64,000 bases of DNA from Paenibacillus hexagrammi (lineage in GTDB: Bacteria; Bacillota; Bacilli; Paenibacillales; NBRC-103111). Numbering within the stretch: position 1 is the stretch's first letter; every line of letters begins with the position of its first letter. The notes below the pieces were generated by a model. That model saw only the letters and a program-made list of their open reading frames with translations. It was not told the DNA's origin and made no database searches. The position numbers were made by a program, and so were the translations under genes. The stretch lies in assembly GCF_021513275.1 (NCBI RefSeq), contig NZ_CP090978.1, positions 5,098,501 to 5,162,500 on the forward strand, given 5' to 3'. This document shows, piece after piece, positions 7,815 through 16,788 of the stretch.

Positions 7815-8772
7815 TCACATTCTTCGCAGTGACAAGTAAATCCCCATTAAAAATGAAACAAAAATGAGCAGCATAGCATCCAACAGCATATTGCGCCCTT
7901 CCGGATCAAGCACATAGTATTGATAGGCGCTTTCCGGGTTTATTTTAAAATTAATAAATAAGAACAAGGCAAGAAAAAAATCGGTGTAAAATTAGCAATC
8001 CGAATTTCAAGCAGCTTATTTCGCTCCACTTGGTCGCTTCTTTGGGCTTTGCGCATATCCGATACTAATTCCTTTAAGCTTTCACCCACGTAACCCCCTC
8101 CTGCAAAGCAACCTTCAGCACGCCGACAAAGTAATCTGCCCATGTATGGCCCAGCGTAAGAGCAAAGATTCGCAGACTTTCGTCAAGATCCCGATGTGTC
8201 ATGATATTGCGATATAACTGCTCGAACACAGGCTTAATGGGATACAGCATTCTTCCTTCCTCCAAGCATGACTTCAAAGCGGACCTGACGTTCTTGTTCG
8301 GGGAAACCATATAATATTGATAAAACACTTCCACGGCCGGCAAAAACTCGAGTCGGGTTCGCATTCTGATGCTGATTAAACGCATACGTAGAAGCATCAC
8401 CGGCAATGAAGCGAGAATAACAGCCACGACCAGAACCCCTTTAACGCTTTGAAAAAATAAGGCTCCTGCCACGATTCCCCCAAGCAATAGTAGACATGTA
8501 ATCGTCACAACCTGCTGCAAGCTAAAAGGAGATTCGACAGATTCGATCATTTCATTCAAATACGCGTATATGCCAGGCTTTCGAAGCAGATATTCCTGCA
8601 TTTTGACAGTGAGCTTCGATTGTTTGACATAAAGCAGCCGATATCTAGCCTTGCGTTGTCGGACAAGCATACTCAGCAGGCTCTTCACACTGATATAAAT
8701 GAGCGCAAAGAGGAGCAGAATACTGCCTATTTTCCCGAAGATCAGCATACGCTTATTCGCCTTCTTTCCCAA
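7815..8772 (-). CDS. tadB: TadB-like platform protein, two apparent frameshifts
   Basis: Reconstructed as 319 residues. The first frame (TTG at 8772, or ATG at 8748) covers residues to VALQEG. It continues in a second frame (GYVGESLKELVSDMRKAQ...) if one base is added to the C5 run at 8094-8098, then in a third (FFLALFLFINFKINPE) if one base is added to the A7 run at 7974-7980, ending with an ATG-TGA stop at 7815. The completed protein has two N-terminal helix regions, a T2SF cytoplasmic domain and C-terminal helices as in TadB. It lies 15 bases after tadA. Both changes look like homopolymer errors. Confidence 0.72.
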
Positions 8773-8787
8773 TCCAGCCTAGCTGTG

Positions 8788-10179
8788 TCAACAGCGAATA
8801 CCCGGTTCGGTCATTTTTGTAGATTTTTTGCGATGCGCGATCCGACAATTTCCGGGAAATTTCCATGAGTCTGTGGAATCGTCGTAAATTGCCAAATCAT
8901 TTACGCATACTTGTCCTTTTTCATAGCTGAATTCGCCAATTCGTACGATTTTTCGTTTCCCCTTTACAACAGCCATCTCAAATCCAACCTGCGTCACATA
9001 TTCAGTTATTCGCTTTGTGAGCCGGATGGGATCCATCCCTCTGCCATCGAGCATACACATATCGGTAATGGCATCCGGCACATCCTCCAGCTCATTCACA
9101 TGAACGGAAGTAATGCTTCCTTCGTGCCCTCGTGTGCATGCCCTCACATATAAATTAGCATCATGATCACGAATTTCCGCGTGACAGATCCGTTTGGGCG
9201 ATTGTCGTAGAGCCAGCTTGAAGGCCTGCATACCGGCGTGCCTGGGATCTTCTTCGTCGATCTCGTATTCGACAATGTTCTTCTGAGGAAAATCTCTGCG
9301 TAAATGGAGCTCGAATCTGGATTCAATGGTTATAATTCGTTCATGATCCTCCATTTCCGCGATCATAGCTTTAATAAAATTCGTTTTCCCCGAGTTGGTA
9401 GGACCGATTACAACCATGTTGAAGTACGAACGAATCAAACATAAGATGAGCCCCTTCATTGCTTCATTCATCGTGGCAAGACCTGGTGCAGCCAATGCTG
9501 CAAGCTCAAATTTTTTCACTGTATAGAGTCGGATCGTTAGCGTAGGCTCCGATGTAAAACCTGCTGCAGTCATGGTTACGCGGGAACCATCACGGAGAAC
9601 GACCTCTGCCCATTTTTTGCGCGGATTCAGCGTATCTTGATTAAACAAAACCAAATTTTGCTGAATACGCTCCAAATCACGAACCGATGGAAGCATGTGA
9701 ACGGATGGCACCGCTGTGCCGTTACGGACTTCGAAAATTTGCCGGCCCACAACTTGTATTTCTTCTAAGCCTTCCTTGTTCTTAAGTATGAGTTCTAGTA
9801 CATTAAGACCGATAATTTCCGCAAATATTGCTTCCGGCAGCGATCCATAGCTAGAGCCTATAGGAAGATCCGAGAGCCTTCGCTTTGCCACGATGTCATG
9901 GATTAAGGCCAGCAGCTTGCTGCGGTCCTCCTCATACCCCAAAATCGCACGATTTAGCGTTTCATTGTACTCCTGCCTCTCCTCATCCGTTCTGCCTTTG
10001 GCGATCGCAAGCTCACTGCGAATATCGCGGACCCACTCTTCAAAAACAGTCACGATGGAGTCTTTGTTCTCCATCGCAGGCCCCCGTTCAGGCATTCGTC
10101 TTTCAACATCGCCGTTTGCAGCATCGCTGCGCCTATGCATGTACGTGATGACGGAAAATCTTTCTTCTTTCAGTATCAC
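8788..10179 (-). CDS. tadA: TadA/CpaF-type secretion ATPase
   Basis: A 463-residue hexameric traffic ATPase of the VirB11/CpaF group. It has an N-terminal domain with a helical bundle, then the Walker A motif GPTNSGKT (about 267-274), an Asp box ITIESRFELHL, a Walker B/Glu region (RICHAEIRDHDA) and a His box (EGSITSVHVN). ATP hydrolysis should drive pilin assembly at the membrane. The annotated start is GTG at 10179, 27 bases after tadZ; internal ATGs (residues 14, 29, 36) are alternatives, since the ribosome site is weak. Confidence 0.85.
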   Translation of the reverse strand: MILKEERFSVITYMHRRSDAANGDVERRMPERGPAMENKDSIVTVFEEWVRDIRSELAIAKGRTDEERQEYNETLNRAILGYEEDRSKLLALIHDIVAKRRLSDLPIGSSYGSLPEAIFAEIIGLNVLELILKNKEGLEEIQVVGRQIFEVRNGTAVPSVHMLPSVRDLERIQQNLVLFNQDTLNPRKKWAEVVLRDGSRVTMTAAGFTSEPTLTIRLYTVKKFELAALAAPGLATMNEAMKGLILCLIRSYFNMVVIGPTNSGKTNFIKAMIAEMEDHERIITIESRFELHLRRDFPQKNIVEYEIDEEDPRHAGMQAFKLALRQSPKRICHAEIRDHDANLYVRACTRGHEGSITSVHVNELEDVPDAITDMCMLDGRGMDPIRLTKRITEYVTQVGFEMAVVKGKRKIVRIGEFSYEKGQVCVNDLAIYDDSTDSWKFPGNCRIAHRKKSTKMTEPGIRC

Positions 10180-10206
10180 TCACCCGCTTTCAGCTTCTTT
10201 ATAGCT

Positions 10207-11433
10207 TTACGTAACCGTACTGCCAGTCAGCAGCCTTTTTAACCACGGCTTTCTTTTCATCTGCTGCCGCTGTGGCCATTGATAAAAATCAGCCAGCTTG
10301 GAGGCCACCGTTGATACTTCTTTTCTCATGGCATGTCCTGTATGGAATAGCTCCAGCAGCTTTCCCTGGTTGCAAAGTGGTAGCGCATCTCCATGTTTGG
10401 AAACCTCCCCGATTAAGTGCAGCTGCGTTTCCTTCCTGATATCCTTACTGGTAAAGGAGTGCTGCCTGGACAGCTTGTCCATCTGCACCGTAACCAACTC
10501 GAAGGTATCACTCTGCAGCCCGAACACCGTGCCTACCTGTTTAATCCATCTCGTAAAATCCTCTTGAAACTGGGCCAGATCCGGTGTAGTTACGGCAATG
10601 CGGGTATCTGCTTCGAGCAGACCGCACACTGTCGCGGCATTATCCCAATAAGCATTGACTTCAATTACACAGATATCAAAGGCAGATCTTGCCGTACGAA
10701 GCAGATGATCGATCTCCGAAGGAGTGAAGAATTCCGCTTGTTCCCTCAGCATATTGCCAAACAGCACATACAGCCCTGGAGCTTCCCGCATCTGCTCACA
10801 CACTTGTCTTAGCCTTTGCGGCGTTAAGGTTTGAGACTTTAATTCAGCCCTCAAGCTGTCGAGCGTGAACACTTTCTCATCTCTGCCCAGGTATCGGTGC
10901 AGTTTGGAGCTTTTTAAATTCAAACATAAATAACCGACTTCTGATGACGTTTCTTCTGCCAGACAATAGGCCGTACCGAACGAAGTCAGTGTTGTCCCTA
11001 TGTTCGGAGTCGAGCCGACAAAAGCAAGGATCTTGCCCTGTCCATACTGGAGATCAGCCTCCGGCTGCTCCACCCATGCACGAATCAAGTCGGCGATCAC
11101 GGCTGTGCCTCTTCCAGGCTGGACGTAATCCAGCTTGTGAAGCTTACACATTTTCATGTATTTGCTATTCATAGCAGCGTCATGATAATTGGAGAGCAGT
11201 ACCATGATCTTCATCGACGGCCACTCATTCCGACAGCGTTCCAGAAGCTCCTGCATATGTACGAAATCCAGATGTCTATCAGATAGGATGAAGTGCGTAT
11301 ATGACTGACATGCCAGCGCTTGCTCCATGCCATCGACGGACTCGCAAACCATCCATTCCATATTTTCTTTAAAAACAACATTCGTCAGCTCGTCTGCGAG
11401 ACGATCGTCTGTAGAAAGCAATAAAGCCTGCAA
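10207..11433 (-). CDS. tadZ: TadZ/CpaE-like ParA-type localisation ATPase
   Basis: A 408-residue protein with an atypical receiver-like N-domain (about 1-120) and a MinD/ParA-like domain from about residue 130. The P-loop region reads VGSTPNIGTT, a degenerate Walker A lacking the signature Lys pair, as in many TadZ/CpaE proteins. Residues such as VIEVNAYWDNA lie at the expected Walker B region. It probably recruits the Tad machine to a site in the cell. I choose the TTG at 11433 because it follows AAAGGAGG (11441-11448) by 7 bases; a longer frame from 11484 has no such signal. Confidence 0.72.
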   Translation of the reverse strand: MQALLLSTDDRLADELTNVVFKENMEWMVCESVDGMEQALACQSYTHFILSDRHLDFVHMQELLERCRNEWPSMKIMVLLSNYHDAAMNSKYMKMCKLHKLDYVQPGRGTAVIADLIRAWVEQPEADLQYGQGKILAFVGSTPNIGTTLTSFGTAYCLAEETSSEVGYLCLNLKSSKLHRYLGRDEKVFTLDSLRAELKSQTLTPQRLRQVCEQMREAPGLYVLFGNMLREQAEFFTPSEIDHLLRTARSAFDICVIEVNAYWDNAATVCGLLEADTRIAVTTPDLAQFQEDFTRWIKQVGTVFGLQSDTFELVTVQMDKLSRQHSFTSKDIRKETQLHLIGEVSKHGDALPLCNQGKLLELFHTGHAMRKEVSTVASKLADFYQWPQRQQMKRKPWLKRLLTGSTVT

Positions 11434-11446
11434 ATGAATCCCTCCT

Positions 11447-12148
11447 TTATGGTGCAGATAATATCGATGAAGAACTGAACGCAATAACCAGCTTTGCCTT
11501 TTTGCCGCTGCACAGACGGTCGATGTCCAACCACTCCTCTTCCGTAAGATTCAAATTAATTTGATCGATCGGTCCGTTCGCCTCCAGCCTGGAGACATAC
11601 ATCTTCTCCGCATCCCCTTCTGCTTTCGACAATAGGTTGGAATTCTTCGGATTATCAATTTCGACATTGGATGCGGTTTTGACGGAAGCTACCGTAATCT
11701 CTTGCTCGAATAATCTTCTGGAGCCCTCCGACGATGATAAATAAACTCGAACCCGATCTCCCGCACGAATCCCGTTGGATACCGACAAAACATATTCTTT
11801 CGGGATTTGAAACGTAGACTCACGTTCACCCGGCAGGAGATGGTAACGGTTCATCTTCCAGCGCAGGATCGGCTCCTGCTTGCCTAGCGGAAGAACGGTT
11901 TCCTTATCAACCACTTCGCTCAAATCAGTAATCATATCCTCGGTTACACTGCCCTGCTGTACAGCTTTCAGGGCAACCATGTCAGCTGTTACGTAAGTAC
12001 CCGCCCTGATAAAATCTACAGGAACCGCAACCTGTACGGTTTGCTGCAATTCGATTTGTTTGAGCTGCAGCCGATACACGCCGTAAACGATACAACCGGC
12101 TAGTATCGCCGAAATAGCGCTAATCAGCAGGCTTCTTCTTCGATTCAA
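11447..12148 (-). CDS. cpaB: CpaB-like Flp pilus assembly protein (SAF domain)
   Basis: A 233-residue protein with an N-terminal anchor helix (about 6-22), a SAF domain (VPVDFIRAGTYVTADMV..., about 40-110) and a C-terminal RcpC/CpaB-like domain (GDRVRVYLSSSEG). The TTG start at 12148 is chosen because AAGGAGG (12157-12163) precedes it by 8 bases; an in-frame ATG 14 codons earlier lacks a site. It is the first gene of the Tad-like operon. No outer-membrane secretin follows, as expected in a Gram-positive. Confidence 0.75.
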   Translation of the reverse strand: MNRRRSLLISAISAILAGCIVYGVYRLQLKQIELQQTVQVAVPVDFIRAGTYVTADMVALKAVQQGSVTEDMITDLSEVVDKETVLPLGKQEPILRWKMNRYHLLPGERESTFQIPKEYVLSVSNGIRAGDRVRVYLSSSEGSRRLFEQEITVASVKTASNVEIDNPKNSNLLSKAEGDAEKMYVSRLEANGPIDQINLNLTEEEWLDIDRLCSGKKAKLVIAFSSSSILSAP

Positions 12149-12240
12149 ATAAGGAACCTCCTTGCCTTGATGAGATAAAACTCTACCCATGTCTTACAAA
12201 AATGATGGACCGTGTCTAGAGAAAGGTGAATACGTAAATA

Positions 12241-12373
12241 AAAAATAAAAACGCAAACTCCGGGGACAACAAGCCTTGAAATTTGCGTTCTTCGCAATTT
12301 GTAGCTATATACGCTGCATGAACATAAAAAACCGCCTGCTCACCTGTTATAAGAACAAGTGAGACAGGCGGTT
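12241..12373 (-). promoter_or_regulatory. Structured leader / possible attenuator before the Tad operon
   Basis: Inside the 441-base gap between cpaB and the divergent MFS gene, two terminator-like hairpins lie on the minus strand. One has 9-bp arms (12330-12338 and 12365-12373, AACCGCCTG / CAGGCGGTT) and a further inner pairing, followed by T6. The other pairs ACGCAAA (12282-12288) with TTTGCGT (12251-12257), followed by TTTTATTTTT. The segment CGCAAATTT (12279-12287) can instead pair with AAATTGCG (12293-12300), which would block the second terminator. No promoter is certain. The rest of the gap (12374-12631) shows nothing I can name. Confidence 0.45.
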
Positions 12374-12631
12374 CCTCCGCACATGCCGCTAAGTTATTTT
12401 TAAAGTAACACATTTTCTTCCAAATTTCAACAGCTGATTGCTGGATATACCGTACAGCGTTGATGATTAATGACCTGCATGTTTGATGTCATACATAATT
12501 AGGGGACTGCTCCGAGTATGCTAGAGAAGACAAGGGTGCGATAATCTACAGTGCTATGATATATTAAACACCATTATGGAAGGATGTCCGTTGAGGATTT
12601 CGCAGTATGTAAATAGAGAGGAACCTACATC

Positions 12632-13999
12632 ATGAAAACTGAAGCTTCAAATTCCGCACCGCAGTCAATGAATGACCGGATCGTCATGCCGATCTGGACC
12701 TGCGGCCTGTTCATTGTCGTGATGAACACCACAATGTTCAATGTCTCCATGCCCAGCATTATTGGAGATTTACACATCACAGCAGATTTGGGATCCTGGA
12801 TTATTTCCAGTTACTCCATCGGATATGCGCTGTCTACGGTTATTTACAGCCGCCTTTCTGACTCCATTGCAATTCGAAGACTGCTAACTGTAGGACTCCT
12901 CGTTCTAGGGTTTTCATCCGTATTAGGATTGTTTGCACAAACCTATGGAGTGCTGCTTGCAGCGCGGATTCTTCAATCTGCAGGAGCCGGCGCGATGGCT
13001 GGACTCGGGCTTATTTTAGCCAGTAGGTATATTCCGCCTCAACGTAGGGGACGAGCTATCGCGATGATCTCCGCTGGAAGTGCCATGGCATTTGGCATCG
13101 GCCCCATTGCCGGAGGAATCATCACCGAATATTTCGGTTGGAACGGACTCTTTGGACTCACCTGTCTCATCCTTCTCGTTCTGCCGGTGCTGCTTCGTTT
13201 GCTGCCGCGCGACCTGCCTCCTTCATCAGGCTTCGATCTGATAGGGGCATCGCTCACAGTTGCTAATGCCGTCACTCTTTTGCTAGCCGTTACCCAGCTG
13301 TCCATCGTATGGCTCGCGGTCAGCGCGGTCACCATCATCACTCACGTGTGGCATCTGCGTAAAGGCCAAGATACCTTCATCAATCCGGCACTGCTCAAGA
13401 ACACTCATTACCGCAAGCTGCTTATCATCGGATGGTGCATCCTCATAGTAAACCTGGGCAACTTGTTCCTGATGCCGCTCGCCTTATCCGATCTCTACGG
13501 CCGTTCTCCACTGACCATTGGACTAACGATTGCGCCGGGAGCTTTATTGTCCGCCTTTCTATCCCGATTTGTCGGCCGCTGGATCGATACCTATGGGAAT
13601 AGGCTGTTTCTTCTCATCGCCCATGCACTCTTTATTGCCGTGCTGCTTTCTTTCATGCTCGGCATCGGTTCTGCATCGTACATCATACTAGGCGGATATC
13701 TGGCATTATCACCTGCTATCTCTGCCGCAATCGCGTCGCTCAATAATGAGACCTCCCAGCTGCTACCTAAAGCCCAGATCGGATCGGGGATGGGGCTTAT
13801 GCAGTTAATTCAGTTCTTTGGAGGATCCATGTCTACCGCAGTGTGCGGCCTCCTTCTTCATGCTTTTAACAGGCTGCCTGCCGTAGAGAGATATAGCCGG
13901 ACGTATGCAGTACTGCTGGCTGTATCTCTCTGTTCCACCCTTGTGCTTTACTGGTACATCCGCTCCGCGCGGCCTGCTACGCAGACAGATTCGCGCTAA
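12632..13999 (+). CDS. MFS drug-resistance transporter (DHA2/TetL-like)
   Basis: A 455-residue protein with about 12-14 membrane helices. It starts MKTEASNSAP after a GAGAGGAACC site. Motif A-like residues (YSRLSDSIAIRRLL) and motif C-type glycine repeats (GIGPIAGGIITEYFGW) are typical of DHA2 drug/proton antiporters such as TetL and QacA. The substrate is unknown; no regulator is adjacent. Confidence 0.85.
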   Translation: MKTEASNSAPQSMNDRIVMPIWTCGLFIVVMNTTMFNVSMPSIIGDLHITADLGSWIISSYSIGYALSTVIYSRLSDSIAIRRLLTVGLLVLGFSSVLGLFAQTYGVLLAARILQSAGAGAMAGLGLILASRYIPPQRRGRAIAMISAGSAMAFGIGPIAGGIITEYFGWNGLFGLTCLILLVLPVLLRLLPRDLPPSSGFDLIGASLTVANAVTLLLAVTQLSIVWLAVSAVTIITHVWHLRKGQDTFINPALLKNTHYRKLLIIGWCILIVNLGNLFLMPLALSDLYGRSPLTIGLTIAPGALLSAFLSRFVGRWIDTYGNRLFLLIAHALFIAVLLSFMLGIGSASYIILGGYLALSPAISAAIASLNNETSQLLPKAQIGSGMGLMQLIQFFGGSMSTAVCGLLLHAFNRLPAVERYSRTYAVLLAVSLCSTLVLYWYIRSARPATQTDSR

Positions 14000-14033
14000 A
14001 GCTTCTCTCGTATAGGAAACTTCCTGTTAACAC

Positions 14034-14085
14034 CAAAGAGCCTCCATTCCACTCCGATGAGATGGTAAGAGGCTCTTTGCTTTTC
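14034..14085 (+). terminator. Rho-independent terminator after the MFS gene
   Basis: A stem CAAAGAGCC / GGCTCTTTG (14034-14042 and 14071-14079) is followed by CTTTTC. It ends the MFS transcript. Confidence 0.65.
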
Positions 14086-14136
14086 ACTCTACATGCTTGA
14101 AGGATACGAAAGCTCGATCCTTCTTTTCTATTTGGC

Positions 14137-14460
14137 CTAGCACTTAGCTGCCAAAAATCCGCGAGTGATAATAACCAGCAGAATGAACAGGACCAGAATG
14201 CTTCCTGCCGAGCTGTACGGAGCTACAGCGGCCGGTGCTACAGCCGCTACCACAGCTGGCTTCATAACAGGCTTCGGATAAATAATCGACGTTTGTTGAT
14301 AGGAAGCGTGCAAATGAATGTCGTTGTGAACCGGTTTGTTCATAATCGGGGCTACAGGTTGCGGCATTGGCATTGGCATTGGGGCAGGAGCAGGACTTGG
14401 CATCGGCATTGGTTGTACCGGATAAACAGGGGCGGTGTAGCTAGGTTTAACATGTTCCAT
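14137..14460 (-). CDS. YjcZ-type small membrane protein with Pro/Met-rich N-terminus
   Basis: A 107-residue protein with a 40-residue stretch rich in Pro, Met and Ala (PMPMPSPAPAPMPMPMP), then an Ala-rich linker and a C-terminal helix SAGSILVLFILLVIITRGFL, the hallmark of YjcZ-type spore-associated proteins. The ATG at 14460 follows GGAGGTG by 9 bases and is preferred over the in-frame ATG at 14478. The Pro-rich N-terminus is not usual for the family; it may be a surface or coat extension. Sporulation links are inferred. Confidence 0.65.
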   Translation of the reverse strand: MEHVKPSYTAPVYPVQPMPMPSPAPAPMPMPMPQPVAPIMNKPVHNDIHLHASYQQTSIIYPKPVMKPAVVAAVAPAAVAPYSSAGSILVLFILLVIITRGFLAAKC

Positions 14461-14675
14461 AATAGAAAGCACCTCCATTAGTAATAAAAGCCTGAAGTTG
14501 TATTTGTTGAAGTCACTTTGGCTGGGTCATTTACTTACAACATCAGTCTATGGGAGAGCACCTACACGGAACACGGTAAATACCCATATGAACTAAAAAT
14601 AGTCAAGTATCTTCGTCTCTCCACGGATGGTCGGAGAACATCAACTGAAGCTCGGAATGGACCTGCTTTATCGAT

Positions 14676-14709
14676 AAGAAGAGACTGTCCTATCGGACAG
14701 TCTCTTCTT
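14676..14709 (-). terminator. Perfect-hairpin terminator after the metallo-hydrolase gene
   Basis: A 15-bp perfect stem (14676-14690 with 14695-14709, core GAGACTGTCC / GGACAGTCTC) and a 4-base loop end two bases before the stop codon of the gene at 14712. On the minus strand the arm ends TCTTCTTATC, so the T tract is short. Confidence 0.55.
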
Positions 14710-14711
14710 CC

Positions 14712-15338
14712 TTACACATATGGATTGTTATCGCGCTCGAAGCCTATCGTCGTTCTGACTCCATGACCCGGATACACAATCACATCGTCATTTAACAGAA
14801 ACAGCTTGTCTTGTATGGAGTCCAGCAGCGTGTTCGTGTCGCCTCCTGGCAGGTCGGTGCGTCCGACCGACAACCGGAACAGCACATCGCCGCCGAACAG
14901 GTGCTTGTCATATAAGAAGCTGACACTGCCCGGAGAATGACCAGGTGTATGAAATACCTTTAGCTGGATGCCAAGAAACTCAAGCACCTGCCCTTCGTCC
15001 AGTGCAAACTCGGCAGGGTCGGTTACGATATCCGCTCCCAGCTCCGGCCAACGTGCAGAACCGTTCTTCTTGGGATTGGTCAGCCAGTCGGCTTCCAAAT
15101 CATGAATATATACGGGGCATTTTTTCAGCTTACGAATCTCGTCTACGCCACCGATATGGTCAAAATGCGCATGTGTCAGCAAAATCGCTTCAATATCGAG
15201 GCTAGCAATTTTTTTGATCAACGGCTGCGGATTCATACCGGGATCGATGATAATCCCTTTTTTCGTATCGGGATTAGACAGTAAGTAAGCATTCGTGCCG
15301 AGCGGCCCCAACGGGACCGTGTCGATCTTAATCATCAT
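14712..15338 (-). CDS. MBL-fold metallo-hydrolase (glyoxalase II-like)
   Basis: A 208-residue enzyme of the metallo-beta-lactamase superfamily with THAHFDH (about residues 55-61), HTPGHSPGS, a GGDVLF Asp ligand and PGHG. The Zn-binding pattern matches glyoxalase II-like hydroxyacylglutathione hydrolases, also seen in bacillithiol-using Bacillota (YqgX/BaeB types). It lies 52 bases downstream of the thioredoxin-like gene. Confidence 0.85.
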   Translation of the reverse strand: MMIKIDTVPLGPLGTNAYLLSNPDTKKGIIIDPGMNPQPLIKKIASLDIEAILLTHAHFDHIGGVDEIRKLKKCPVYIHDLEADWLTNPKKNGSARWPELGADIVTDPAEFALDEGQVLEFLGIQLKVFHTPGHSPGSVSFLYDKHLFGGDVLFRLSVGRTDLPGGDTNTLLDSIQDKLFLLNDDVIVYPGHGVRTTIGFERDNNPYV

Positions 15339-15390
15339 TCATTCGCTCTCAATCTATGTAAGAATACTTGCTATTGCTTTTACCTAAAGC

Positions 15391-15957
15391 TTAAAACGTA
15401 GAGATCAGTTCACGAAGCTCTTGCACAATCGCAGCATGATAGCTGTTGCCTTCACCGTATTGACGGCCCATCTCAGCTCTGGCGACTTGAATTTTTTCAT
15501 TATAATCCGGCGCTTCGCGGTCAGGGTTTTCCTGCTTGAACTGGGTCATAACCGCTTGTACATGCTTCGGACGAGGACCCCACTGGCCTAAAACAAAACC
15601 GCCCGTATCAGTGAAAATCACAATCGGAATGGCGCGGCCGCCCATGGTCAGGAACTGGTCCATGACGTCCATATTCTGCTCCTGAATCAGCACTTCAACA
15701 GGCACTCCGCTGTTTTCCAATGCTCTGAACACGACCGGAACGTTGCGCACCACGTCTCCGCACCAATCGGCGCAAAGAATCAGGCAGCGCAGGTCATCGC
15801 GGTTGTTTAACTGTTCGAAAAACTCCTTGTCATCCTCACTTGCCCACTCAAAGCTGTTGTAATATGCAAGAAACTGCTCTTGATTCTTCTCCATGCCGTC
15901 GATAAATTGCTGCGGTTTAATGCCTGTGCGAAGCTTGTTAGCGAGATTAGTACTCAT
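15391..15957 (-). CDS. Thioredoxin-fold protein with single active-site Cys
   Basis: A 188-residue thioredoxin-family protein beginning after an AGGAGG site. The active region reads CADWCGDVVRN: WC is kept but the second Cys of CxxC is replaced by Val. The cis-Pro is present (AIPIVIF). This group (often called thioredoxin family protein in Paenibacillus and Bacillus) may act on low-molecular thiols such as bacillithiol or as a monothiol oxidoreductase; this is inference. It is followed by the metallo-hydrolase gene. Confidence 0.8.
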   Translation of the reverse strand: MSTNLANKLRTGIKPQQFIDGMEKNQEQFLAYYNSFEWASEDDKEFFEQLNNRDDLRCLILCADWCGDVVRNVPVVFRALENSGVPVEVLIQEQNMDVMDQFLTMGGRAIPIVIFTDTGGFVLGQWGPRPKHVQAVMTQFKQENPDREAPDYNEKIQVARAEMGRQYGEGNSYHAAIVQELRELISTF

Positions 15958-16058
15958 CTTTTTCTGGCCTCCTGTAACGATTTAGATTAAGTATATTGTA
16001 GCAAATGCTTGCGAAAGCTCCAAACGGTTGTGTGTACACGCTTCATTTGAAAGAAAGA

Positions 16059-16661
16059 CTAAGATGCTCTATTTCTTCTCTTCATAAAAAATTGATAGGC
16101 AACGTATAAAAGCGTGAGTACGATTGCAGCTATAATGAGAGGCTTTATATAAGGCCCCGCCACCTCATCAATTTTTTCCCAGTTGTCTTTAAGTGCCATA
16201 CCTAGGTACACATACAAGAACGAATATGGTACCAACGCTAGTGCGGTATACAACGTAAACTTGCCTAAAGGCATTCTTGCCAGACCGCCTGGGATGGAAA
16301 TCGCATGACGGACAATCGGGATAAATCGCGCAGTGAAGATCATCCCCGTTCCATACCGGTTAAACCAAGACTCGGCAACATCAATATGATGCTTGCTGAT
16401 GAGCAAATACTTGCCGTACCTCTCAAGGAAAGGTCTGCCACCGTAGCGTCCGATCCAATAAAGGACAATTTGAGCTAGTGTCCCTCCGATAACCGCACAT
16501 ATAATGGCGCCGATAAAGCTGATTTCTCCTTTGGAAACCAAGTATCCTGCGTAAGCCAAAAGCAATTCATTGGGAATTACCTCCAGCATAAGACCAAGGA
16601 AAATCCCCCAATAGCCAAGACTCTCCAAGTACAACAGAACACTGTGAATCAAATCACCCAT
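16059..16661 (-). CDS. DedA-family membrane protein
   Basis: A 200-residue DedA/VTT-domain protein. It has the GxxGxxxEx-type opening (YWGIFLGLMLEVIPNELLL), a FTARFIPIVRHAISIPGG motif that is typical of the family and 4-5 membrane helices. DedA proteins are now seen as lipid scramblases or flippases for phosphatidylethanolamine, polyprenyl phosphate or similar carriers; which applies here is unknown. Confidence 0.9.
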   Translation of the reverse strand: MGDLIHSVLLYLESLGYWGIFLGLMLEVIPNELLLAYAGYLVSKGEISFIGAIICAVIGGTLAQIVLYWIGRYGGRPFLERYGKYLLISKHHIDVAESWFNRYGTGMIFTARFIPIVRHAISIPGGLARMPLGKFTLYTALALVPYSFLYVYLGMALKDNWEKIDEVAGPYIKPLIIAAIVLTLLYVAYQFFMKRRNRAS

Positions 16662-16788
16662 TCATAGCCCTCTCTCCACACATACTAGCCGGATCTTCTC
16701 TCGATAGCTTGTATATCTGCATGATCCTAACCTATCCTATTCTATCATAGACCTATACATGTCAACCACTTTGAACCTGCTTATGAGA

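Noticed and set aside
12216..12413. 65-residue frame in the cpaB leader
   Set aside because: It contains both hairpins of the leader and lacks a ribosome site; its ending is dominated by the T-rich terminator sequence.
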